A stretch of DNA of 64,000 nt from Trichoderma breve. Taxonomy: Eukaryota; Ascomycota; Sordariomycetes; Hypocreales; Hypocreaceae. The notes under the pieces were generated by a model. That model searched no databases and had not been told where the DNA came from. It worked only from the letters and a program-made list of their open reading frames with translations. The stretch lies in NCBI RefSeq assembly GCF_028502605.1, contig NW_026611594.1, positions 575,501 through 639,500 of the forward strand, in the 5' to 3' direction. Shown here one piece after another: positions 1-9,800 of this stretch (within the stretch, counting starts at the first letter, position 1; each line of letters begins with the position of its first letter). A program made the position numbers and the translations under genes.

Positions 1-393
1 TTGTAAACCCACAATTGATGTGGAAAGCACGAATTCCAACGGACATCTACTAGATGCACAGTATTGTAAATTTTGATGGCATTTAATCATATATTGCATT
101 ACCATAAGTCATTTCATCCTAACTGAGTACATATACTTCGTGAGTAAGTTCGTACGGCGCATCTAAGGCACCAATCTGAGACGCCCCTCCCTGCATGTGG
201 TACTGGTACCCCGCCATTTGCGTCCGCATACATGTACAGGTACATGTACACCAAGACACATGACACGGACCCGCTGGTATCTTGATCTCCCTCGACGACT
301 TCACGTCAAATCTCATCACCTTTCGTCACCTCTCGTCACCTCACCTTATCTTAACCTCACTTTGAGGTATCCTATATCTTGGGTATCAATCCG
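1..393. other. Intergenic, 3' of the 394-2085 gene
   Basis: No gene is supported here. The stretch holds two copies of the palindrome TACATGTA at 229-236 and 241-248, and a short run of repeated CGTCACCT units around 323-345. No function can be assigned to either. Confidence 0.5.
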
Positions 394-2085
394 TCAATCT
401 TGACTCTCCTCCTGTCTGTCCAGCTTGCCTGCCAATTTGCCCCCGTCCAGAATGCTGCCAAACATGGCCGCCTCAAACAAGTAATTAACCTGCCAGGCGT
501 GAAAGTTTGCATGTGCAATGATCCAGACCATCTCCAGCACTTGACCGCGTGAAAAGAGGTCGGCCATGGCCAGTCGCGAACCTTCAGCCAAGTCATACTC
601 GCGCTCCTCATCGACCTGGCCGCCCCGAATATACTCCAGCGGGCCGGTGACTAGCTGCCACCAGAGCTCCTTGAGCAGCGGCTTGTCTTGGTGACGATGG
701 AAGAAGTCATTGACGTGATTGCAAGTGCCCTCGCCGTTGCACGCGTGCTTGGCATCAAGGGGTCTGCTGAAGCCTGTTGTGCGGTACTGCTTGTCAAACG
801 CCTCGTCGAAATCCGCCTCGAACTGAGGCTTGGCCGGTGTTTTGCGCGCCTTGGGCCAGCCCAGGAGAGCGCGACGGAAGAACATGTGGCGATCGTTCTG
901 GATATGCCATGTGTACAGAGCGGCGCACATCCTGGCGACAGGCTCATGCCATCGCTGGGTTAGCATCCTTGCGCCAATCGCGGCGTACGCGTCGTATATC
1001 TTGTGCAGCACTTCCTCGCTAACGACACCCGTTTCCGTAATGTCCGTCACATTGAGGAACGAGTTCATGACCTCGGAGTTCACCAAATCGCATCCCACGT
1101 CGACCACGTCAGTGCCCGGCGAGCTGAAGACCAGGTCCGCCATGACGGCAGCAGGGTCAAAGCCACGTGCGATCGCCTCAGCTGCCATGCCCAGCAAGCT
1201 GCTTTCTGACAAGGAGACGATCTGTGCTGTGCGTCGGTCCAATCGCGCTGACCGATATGACAAGTTCTTCTTGTGCTGGTTCTCTAGCGCGATCTTACCC
1301 TGGATATACTGCTTACCCAGGGAGACGGCGTCTCGTCGTTCGCGTCCTCCCGGGGTGCGCAGGGCATGCGGATCCTCTAGGCCTTTCTGCAGCAGCGGCT
1401 CAAGCGTCGGGTAGACGTAATTGTACCCGTGCTCATAATAGAAAACCATGTCGGTCACATAATTGGAAAACATGGTTGTCGCATCGGCAGCGCCCATGAG
1501 CAAGCTGGCGATGCCGCACCCGAAGAGTGCATTGTTCGTTTTCAAAGCATCGGGCCAGTCAGTTGCTCCGATTTTGCTGAGCGTTTGGGCCGAGGCTTGT
1601 TTGAGTCCGGTGCCCTTGGGTGGCAGGATGTTGCCCGCTGCGTGCTGGGTATCTTTCCAGCTCTGCAGATCAGTGGATAATTTAAGCTGGACTACTCTAG
1701 GCCCTGATTCTAGAGAAGACAAAGACTGGTTCTCGCTCACGGACGAGGTATCTGCCACATCTCCAACGTCCCCAAACACCTCGACGACAAAGTCTCTGGC
1801 TTGGTTCGACAACATTCCCAACTCCGCAACGGTGCCATGGCCGACCAAGTTTCTTGCTTCTGAATAACCAGGATGGATGGGAAAAGAGTGTTTTCTGAGC
1901 TTTCGCCCTAAGAGCCTCCTAACCCGGTTACGGAAGCCCTTGACCCAGAAATATGGGGGAATCTTATCCGAGGCGTCTTGGAAAGCCTGGCTCTTTGGAG
2001 ACTTGACCTTGATCTTAACTCCTTTGAGGTCAAACTCGCTCCAGTAGCTCTGGTGAGACAAGGATTGGCACCAAGAGAAGGCCAT
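394..2085 (-). CDS. Unrecognised 563-residue fungal protein
   Basis: A single open frame of 563 codons from an ATG at 2085 (MAFSWCQSL...); the frame extends slightly upstream but only through a TTG. Codon use is GC-rich and the frame is uninterrupted, so it is very likely real. There is no signal peptide and no clear membrane segment. The N-terminal third is basic and polar. The C-terminal two thirds look mainly helical, with Trp/His/Asp-rich patches (HEPVARMCAALYTWHIQN; HANFHAWQVNYLFEAAMF) and a segment DVVDVGCDLVNSE around the middle that could face an active site. I do not recognise the family. An enzyme with an all-helical fold is a guess from composition only. The neighbour at 4167 is a HET protein, which gives no functional hint. 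Confidence 0.8.
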   Translation of the reverse strand: MAFSWCQSLSHQSYWSEFDLKGVKIKVKSPKSQAFQDASDKIPPYFWVKGFRNRVRRLLGRKLRKHSFPIHPGYSEARNLVGHGTVAELGMLSNQARDFVVEVFGDVGDVADTSSVSENQSLSSLESGPRVVQLKLSTDLQSWKDTQHAAGNILPPKGTGLKQASAQTLSKIGATDWPDALKTNNALFGCGIASLLMGAADATTMFSNYVTDMVFYYEHGYNYVYPTLEPLLQKGLEDPHALRTPGGRERRDAVSLGKQYIQGKIALENQHKKNLSYRSARLDRRTAQIVSLSESSLLGMAAEAIARGFDPAAVMADLVFSSPGTDVVDVGCDLVNSEVMNSFLNVTDITETGVVSEEVLHKIYDAYAAIGARMLTQRWHEPVARMCAALYTWHIQNDRHMFFRRALLGWPKARKTPAKPQFEADFDEAFDKQYRTTGFSRPLDAKHACNGEGTCNHVNDFFHRHQDKPLLKELWWQLVTGPLEYIRGGQVDEEREYDLAEGSRLAMADLFSRGQVLEMVWIIAHANFHAWQVNYLFEAAMFGSILDGGKLAGKLDRQEESQD

Positions 2086-4166
2086 GATGATCGACGCTGA
2101 GGAAAACAACTTGTTTGGATTGATGGTACAACCTCAGCTCGAGCATTGGATCCTTCCCTCCATTTATACAGCCATCTGGCGGGCGTCGGGTCTGCGGTAT
2201 GAACGGCTGCAGCCCTCCTCAAAAAGGCGCAGCTGCAGTTCGATGGAGCCTCTTAAAAGTTTGGGGTGAACCAACAGCATAACAGGTCACATTCTATCAG
2301 GTTTGCTGGGATGTATATACGCAAGAGGAGGGGAAGAAGCCAATATTGACCTGGGCAGCTGAAAACCGCGGGCGACGGTAAGCTGATGTTTACAAACTTA
2401 TACTACTCTTTTGGGCAGAAGTAAATCGAAACAGATCTGAATGAAACACGAACGAGGAGAAAGCCCAGGATGATCCAAAAAGACGAGGGGAGGACGGACA
2501 ACTTGACCGGGCCGCCCCTACCGCGGTCAACTATAACACGGGTTGCTACCTAGTACGATACTCCGTAGTTGCGCTGAGAAATCTTCACCTTGGATTATAA
2601 GAAAGAAGGATTTCTCCTCCCGCAAGAACACGAGGGGGCCCCTGTAGTCCGATTGATGGTTCTTCTCCACAATGATATCAGGTTTGTTGGTTTATCCATG
2701 TTTTCTTCAACGGACACTTGCTGACTTTGGAATAGTGGCATGTATGTGCTGTCTGCAATCCTTGAAGCGGTGAGAAAACAGCGTAGTATCATGGGTTTGG
2801 AGTTTGTCGATGTTGCGCCTGACCTTGAAAAGCCGCCTTGGCTGGCCATGAGTCTTACGAGCATAGGATCTTGCGGCCTGGCTGTTTATGCGTTGTGGTT
2901 CGTTCTTGGTAAGTCGATTGAATCACGAATGTAACATCGATGATGGAGCATCCGGATGCGTGACAGGCCTTCCATGCTGGATGATCGCCTCGCCTGCACG
3001 ATACATCGTCTGCCTCTGCATTGCATCAGATTTCTTCTGTATTTAGCAATTGCCGCTTGCGATAAGGCAGGACCACGAGGCCGGTAATCTGGGCCACCAC
3101 TTGCCGAGCCCAGCTCGACAGGCTGCGAGAAACATCCGGTATCCACGGGCTGCACAAGTGTTTATGACTGGGAACAAAAAACGCATGACGAGGACGCTTG
3201 ATAACACTTAGGTAATGGGCCGCAAGAGATACCCTGCTCAAAGGCCTGTCCCGTATGATTGACTAGCACCACTTGGTCCTTGCAACGATACGATATCGGG
3301 CTAGCAAAATAGACCACTTCCCTGCCATGTGAAAGGACCTTGAGTCTTGTGCGAATACTCACCCGTACAAGTTAGCGAGGCTTTCGACGAGTCAAATTTA
3401 TATGTCTTATTGGACGTTAAGAATAATACTACCTGATGTTGGCAGTCTGCCCCGACGCGAGCCAGATCCGGATATGCCGAACAGCAACTGCCAGGCCAAC
3501 AGCTGCAGCTTGACCAATTGGTGTTGTCAAGGTCCATCTGGCATTGCCGCATTCTGTCGCGCCTCGCGGCAATTGGTTAATCAGTTGGCTGGGGACAGGA
3601 TGCTCAAAGCGGATTGGCGTGCTGGTACTCCGCACAAAACCCATACCCATACCGAGACCAGCACACGAGCGAAGCTGCCGAGTACGGTACTGCTGTTGGT
3701 TGGGTGTTGGTGGTTGGAAATGGGACAAGCGTCATCGCGTGTATCGTTGGTACAAGTACAGTAGGGCCCCAAGCTCTCAAACAAGAAGCTCCAGCTTTGA
3801 GTCTCATATCCCAGACTCCAAGCTGAGTCCCCGGGCTCAATCGTGGCAGAGAGAAGCTGAGAGAAGGACGCAGGGCCTTCAGCTAGCGGTGGATCGTACC
3901 CTTTTGCCTGGCCTGCTGCTAATTACCATTGCGGCATCGGGTGCTCTTAAACCCTTACGACCTGGCAATGCGACTGCACGCCTGACCCCCGGCATGGGGA
4001 AGGGCTGCAAGGGCTCACGTTCAAGCCCAATGTTACGGCGGAAATGACACGACCCCTTCCATACGTGATATAAGTGCCGCTGCAATCGAGATTGCCTGAA
4101 AATGGCTTGCCGACCTTCTCTTCCCGCGCCAAAGTAACCTTTCTAAATATCTGAAGTCTTGATTGC
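2086..4166. other. Intergenic region, no supported gene
   Basis: About 2.1 kb between the 394-2085 gene and the HET gene. Several frames of 60-170 codons exist, but none has domain-like composition, consistent codon use or splice-compatible neighbours. It probably holds two promoters: one leftward for 394-2085, one rightward for 4167. A TACTCCGTA 9-mer lies at 2559-2567. Confidence 0.5.
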
Positions 4167-5306
4167 ATGTCAATCATGGCCCCGCCCGAAGCCGCAACGT
4201 CTATTCGGTACCGCCCGCTCGACCGGTCCGGGAGCGAGATTCGCCTGCTTGAGCTGCAGCCGGCGACAACCAACGACATTAACGAACGCGTCGTATGCCG
4301 CCTGGTCCACGAGCGGCTAAGCGACCCGTCCGACTTCATCGGCCTCTCGGCCCTGTATGGCGACATCACCGTCACGGAGACGATCTTCGTCAATGGAGCC
4401 GCCATATCCATTCCTGTCCACCTCGCCCAGGCACTGCGTTACATGCGAGTCGTCTTCCTGGCTGCGGCCCTACCAACGCCAGATGCCTCCATGACCGACC
4501 TCCAGGGCCCGGCGGCGATGCCAGCGCCTTTGCCCACGCCGCCCAAGAAAGCCCCTGGATGGCTGCGGTCTCTACTCAAGAACGTGCGACATATGATCGC
4601 CGAGCAAGGCGCGCCGCGGGGAGGCACACCGCCTCTGCGGATATGGCTCGACCTCCTATGCATCAACGGTCGCGACACGCGTGAGGAGTCGGAGCGGAGG
4701 GCTCATATGGCGCGAGCATACCGCCACGCCAAGATGGTGGTGGGTTGGTTGGGGCTCAAGGACTCGACGTCTGACCTCGCAATTGAGATTATCAAGGCCT
4801 GGGACAAGTGCATGCCCATCACCTTTGGCGAGCCAGGTGACCGCGAGGCCCATCCTGACGACTATGCCCCTGTGCTGCAGTGGATGGGCCCTGTTGCACA
4901 TCTGAGCAACATACCCGAGGGCATCACGGACCCCCGCGATGTGCCTAGCTACAAGGCCATCTCTGAATTCCTTAACCGACCTTACTTTCGCAACGCGTGG
5001 ATCCTTGACGACATGGGCAAGGCGCGCTTCCCAGCCTTTTTGTTGGGCGACGACATTGTGTCCTGGATGCAGATATTGCGACTCAACCGCGTTAACGAGG
5101 AGATCAAGGACCATGGCGCCGACATGTTCCCCGACGAACTGCGGCCGCTGCTCGAATACTTGCCATTGGGCAGCGTCTACGCGTTTTTGAAGGAATTCGA
5201 CAACCGGCAGAGGCAGGATGGAGTTACGCCTGCCATGCTTACGACTACGAGCTCGGTTAGGAGCTCATCCTCAATGACGGGCATGCGGACCAGGTCAAGG
5301 CAGTGA
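4167..5306 (+). CDS. HET-domain (heterokaryon incompatibility) protein
   Basis: A 379-residue, single-exon protein. It follows the order of HET domain blocks. An N-terminal RLLEL segment is followed by a degenerate FIGLSALYGD block (usually YxxLSYxWG), then a nucleating VNGAAISIPVHLAQALRYMR segment. The hallmark RIWLDLLCINGRD block comes at about residue 160 and a FRNAWI block, equivalent to the usual RxWxxQE region, at about 275. HET domains act in the cytosol in vegetative incompatibility and cell death, and often have a TIR-like fold. A Pro/Ala-rich insertion of about 60 residues separates the ALR block from the LWID block. No NACHT or repeat domain follows, so it is a stand-alone HET protein. 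The gene is visibly GC-richer than the AT-rich DNA after it. The start ATG at 4167 lies just upstream of the first conserved block. Confidence 0.88.
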   Translation: MSIMAPPEAATSIRYRPLDRSGSEIRLLELQPATTNDINERVVCRLVHERLSDPSDFIGLSALYGDITVTETIFVNGAAISIPVHLAQALRYMRVVFLAAALPTPDASMTDLQGPAAMPAPLPTPPKKAPGWLRSLLKNVRHMIAEQGAPRGGTPPLRIWLDLLCINGRDTREESERRAHMARAYRHAKMVVGWLGLKDSTSDLAIEIIKAWDKCMPITFGEPGDREAHPDDYAPVLQWMGPVAHLSNIPEGITDPRDVPSYKAISEFLNRPYFRNAWILDDMGKARFPAFLLGDDIVSWMQILRLNRVNEEIKDHGADMFPDELRPLLEYLPLGSVYAFLKEFDNRQRQDGVTPAMLTTTSSVRSSSSMTGMRTRSRQ

Positions 5307-6874
5307 AGGCCCGAATTCAATTTTTATCACATTTTCTTTGTCCCTCTTCTTCTTCTAATTTTTAAATTTCGAAAAACTCCGACAAGACATTACGATCTGT
5401 GCGATTCTAGAATGGTGGGAGAAGGTGGAACTAATTTTTCTTTTCTTTTCTTTCTCTTTTCCCTTTTTCCTTTATTATTATTCGGATGGAAAGGAAGGAC
5501 ATCCTCTCGGGTTATTGCGCGTTGTTACGATTGGCTCCTAGGAAACGGGAAACGGGATCGTCAACAGGTTTTGGAACTGCGAAACTGGGATTTATTGTTT
5601 TATCCCGCCTTTGATCATGAAGGAGCGGGATAGTGCTTGGCGAATTTCTTGCTTTTTTTGTTTTGTAGAGAGATACCAATGAGAAAACTGCAGATAGATT
5701 TCGTTAAGAGGATGACTTGGGCATGACACGGGCTTTCGGAGAGAGTGAGCAATACGCGTATTATGTTTTTACATGGTCTTTTTGCGAGTTTCGTAATTTC
5801 GGTTGATGTGTACTTTTTTCTTGCGGTGACATTCTTCGTCGTATGCTGTTTTGTTATGTTGTCATGTAATTTTGACGCTGTAATAGTGATCTTGTGATGT
5901 GGCAAAAAAACATTTTGGTGTCGTGATAGTGACTTGATGTTGCGATAAGACTTCGATGTCATCATAATGGTTCGATAAGTGCGTTATGAAACGAATGTAT
6001 ATAACACGGAGGGCCATGTACGGAGTATGTACCTTGTTTTGGAAATCGGGTGGGCGGCGAAAATAAAGTGCCGGACGCAGCGGGACGCTCATCCATGCCG
6101 AGCGCGGCAGGATTTAATCTACGATAGGATTATCTTACCAGCATGGCCTTAGATCTGGGATTTCTATTTTTCTTCCCGGAATACCGGTAAGGAGAAAAAT
6201 AAAATAAGTAGATAAATCTGGGGAAATGGTGAGATGAAGTGAGATTTGTGTGGTGTGATTTAATGTATGAGATGATGTCGGTGTCTGCTAACGTATGGAA
6301 GGGGCGGTAAGAATGGAAGAAACCTGGAAAGGAGATCGTGCGCGTGGGTGGGTTTTTTGGACAGGGTTGAGGCGGGATGTGGGAGAGGGTGTGATGTGCG
6401 TTGGTGACGGATCTCGCGTTACGTTTTTTTTTTTTTTTGAGAACTTCCTTGATTTGAGGACTGAGTCCTAGGTTGGAAGGTAATATAACGGTGCTCATGT
6501 GATGTAAGTTAATTTTCATGCGTAGGATACGGTTGTGCTATTGAGCACAGTCTGATGCATTAACGAAGTTGTGTTGGGACTACGACGTTTCTGAGTTTTG
6601 CTTTTGGTGGATAGAGACAAGTATGACACGGATGGAATCATTTAGATATGTAAGTTATACGCGTCAATTCTCTTCTATTTGAAGTTACTTTGTTTATTAA
6701 TATGCTCTCTTGTTTTGCCTCCTAATTCCTAGGTACACCATTTATAGATTGTGCAATGTTTTAGCTCAGCAACTATCGCACTTGACGGTTGGTCAGATTC
6801 AGATCGTTTTCTACCAATCACATCATATTCTCTTCTAACCTGCCAATTGATTCATTTGTTGTCTTAATATACAC
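5307..6874. other. AT-rich intergenic region
   Basis: About 1.6 kb without a supported gene. It contains a polypyrimidine tract at roughly 5430-5480, a T run near 6426-6440, and the 9-mer TACGGAGTA at 6019-6027. Short open frames exist but are low in complexity. The base composition contrasts with the GC-rich HET gene to its left. Confidence 0.5.
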
Positions 6875-9800
6875 CTAGAATGAAAGCTCCATATCTTCCT
6901 CCTCTACAACCTCATCGTCAAACTGAATCTGTACATTTTCTTGATCCTTCACAGACACCTCTCCATTCACTGATTGAGCAGCCTTTGACTCAGTGTCCGC
7001 TTCTTCGTCGTCCTCGTCGAAGTCATAGCCGCAATCTATAAACTCATCCCCAGGAGCAATGCGTGATTTCGACCTGTAGCACTTGAAGCATAATTCGATA
7101 CCCAGAGTACCTGGGCCTCTGAAATAGACGCCCGCGATCTCGGCGTAGCAGCAGTCGCAAAATGACCATTCGGTTTTTTTACCCCTCTTCTTTGGTCCAT
7201 GTCTTTTGTTCTTTTGAAGCGTTTTCTCTGCAACTAAGTCGGCGATACTTTTGAGCAGCAAGAGTCAATAACAATCTTTTCTAAAATGATTGGACGAAGC
7301 AAGAGAATCGGGACTCACCTGTCAGCGTGATGGTAGTAGGCGACTTCAGAGACAGTCCAATCCTTGTATAATCCATGTCCACGAATGCTGGGATTCGCTC
7401 CCTTGCTAAGTAGAAACAATACCATGGCATCGTATTGCGAAGGCTCTAATTTCACTCTCCAGAAGAAAAGGCGAGGCGCACGCGCTGCCCAGAGCAGTGG
7501 TGTCCATCCATCGTCGTCAACAACGTCAATATCAATACCAACTCTCTGGGAACGCGCTAAAACTTCTTCGACGAGGTCAAGTTGGCCTCTGAGCACGGCG
7601 TAGTGGAGGGGAACTCTGCCGACTATATCTCTGGCTGCAAAATCTGAATCTGGAAGATTAAGGGACTTTAAGACCTCGAGCGTGTTGTGACAGGCGAAAT
7701 GAGCTGGTTTTCTGCCAAAAGGATCCTTGACGTCTACTGAGGCCTTGTGATCGAGGAGTAATTGGATTACTTTGGCTGAGCACGATATGCTGGCGGATAT
7801 AATAGGATATCCTGCACGACCTGCAGATATTGTTGGATCAGCGTCTTCATCAAGAAGCAGTCTGACAATGCTCTCTGCCAATATATCGCTACCGTCTCCT
7901 CGTCGTCTGGTAGCTGCTATCAATGGAGTTCCGTATGCTGAAGCGCAAGTATAGTTAATATCCGCACCATTTTTGATCAATACTTTGACCATATCAATTG
8001 TGCCTCTTGCACAAGCGAAATGCAAGGGCGCGCCCTCTTTGTTGAAGGAAGGGCTATTAAGGGTGTCGACAACGATCGGCTTTGTCATGAAGTAGTCGAA
8101 GACTTCCATATTACAGGCCCTTATTGCGCTTATGAGAGGTGTCTCAAGATCATTGTTCATGGTATCTAGTTTACTGCCGGCATTGACCAAACGTCGAACA
8201 GATGCCAGAGGCGTCTTTTTTCTTATATTGTGAAGTGCTGTGTCTCCGTCCTTGTCTTTGTGGCTTAGATCGGGTCCGAATTCGAGGAGGGTCCGGATCA
8301 TATTGTCATCATTGCGCGACATAGCCCAAAGTGCGAGTGAATAGTTCTGATCATCCACAAGATTGACATTGACTCCGGCCTCGAGCACCAGTGACATAAC
8401 GTCATTGTAGCCGTCACGGACCGCACGCTGTATTGCTCCATACATTGACGATATTGACCAGTCAGGCTTGACCTTTGACTCACTGAGCATCAATCTGACG
8501 GCGTTGACTTGGTTACTGTTTATGGCGAGTCCTAAAGGCGTTGCCTCCTTCTTGTCCATTCTGTTCATATCAGCGCCATGCTCAAGAAGAACACGGACAG
8601 TCTCAGTGGAATCAAAAACAGCGTGCAATGCTGTCCATCCAGAATCATCGGTGGCATGAACATCGGCTTTAGCTTCAACAAGCAGTCGCGCGGTTTCCGA
8701 ATATCCCTGCTGTGCTGCGAGCCAGAGAGGAGTGATGCCATTTGACCTGGCGATGTTAGGATCTGCGTTATGAGAGAGAAGGTACCGAACTATCTCGATA
8801 TCGTCATTAAATGTAGCCATATAAACTGTCATCAATTAGTATAATTATTTCACGTCGCAAGACGTCAAGAACAGACCTGGCGTGCACTGGTTATCTAGCG
8901 GCTGATTCACGTCGGCACCGTTTTCGACAAGTACCTTGACCGGCTCCATGCTCTTATTAATTATTGCAGAGATTAGTGGAGTGATTCCGCTGTCTTTGAG
9001 GGCTAGATTTGGATCTGCTCTATGCGCCAACAGAAGGCGACAAAGGTCGATCCTCTCATGTATGACTGCCAGCCAAAGAGCCGTTTGGCCGTCTTCTTCC
9101 TGTATATTTGGATCTGCCCCATGACGAAGAAGCGCCTCTGCGATCTTATAATGACCCTGCTCTACAGCAATCATGAGTGGTTGAGATGGCAGGTCTGGTG
9201 TTATATAATCGCGAAAGTCTCTACGACGAAGCAAAGATTCGGCTGTTGCAAAGTTTCCCTTCAGACAAGCCGTTTCCAAAGGTGTGTGGTTGTACAAACT
9301 CTTGGCATCAATTGGTGCTCCGTGATCCAACAAAAGATTGATCATATCGCTGGATCCATGAGAAGCAGCAATTTCCAACGGCATCGCTATTTCCTTATTG
9401 TCATTCGGAGCGACACTTGCGCCGGCAGCTATTAACAGCTTGGCTGAATCAAACCGTGAGTACTGAGCCGCAACTTGGAGTGGTGTATCTTCGGTGTCTG
9501 AAATACTTTCCAGAAACGTGGTATCGTTCTCTGGTACGAACGAGAGCAGCTTGGCGACAATATCTGTCATATCTAGTTCGCAAGCCGAGCGTAGACAGTT
9601 CTTCAAACAATATGATAGGTTGTTAGCTTTTGGTGGTATTGCCTCTTCCTTGGTCGTATCTTGGACATGATTATCCGGGTACCCGAAGACAAGTTCATCA
9701 TTAATCTCTGAGGGCTGCTCTGATAAATGTACACGATTGACCAATTCATGACACAACTCATAATTCTCACTACGGAGAGCCGCTTGTAAAGCAGCTTGCA

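Noticed and set aside
394..2085. Reading the unknown gene as a terpene synthase from its Asp/Asn/Ser/Glu motif
   Set aside because: The DDxxD and NDxxSxxxE motifs are not present in the right form; only a vague resemblance exists.
3544..4047. A 167-codon open frame upstream of the HET gene
   Set aside because: Low-complexity basic composition, no domain features and overlapping frames on both strands; probably chance.
5615..6519. Leftward frames of 116-129 codons in the AT-rich gap
   Set aside because: Composition follows the AT bias with Lys/Thr/His runs and there are no homology-like motifs.
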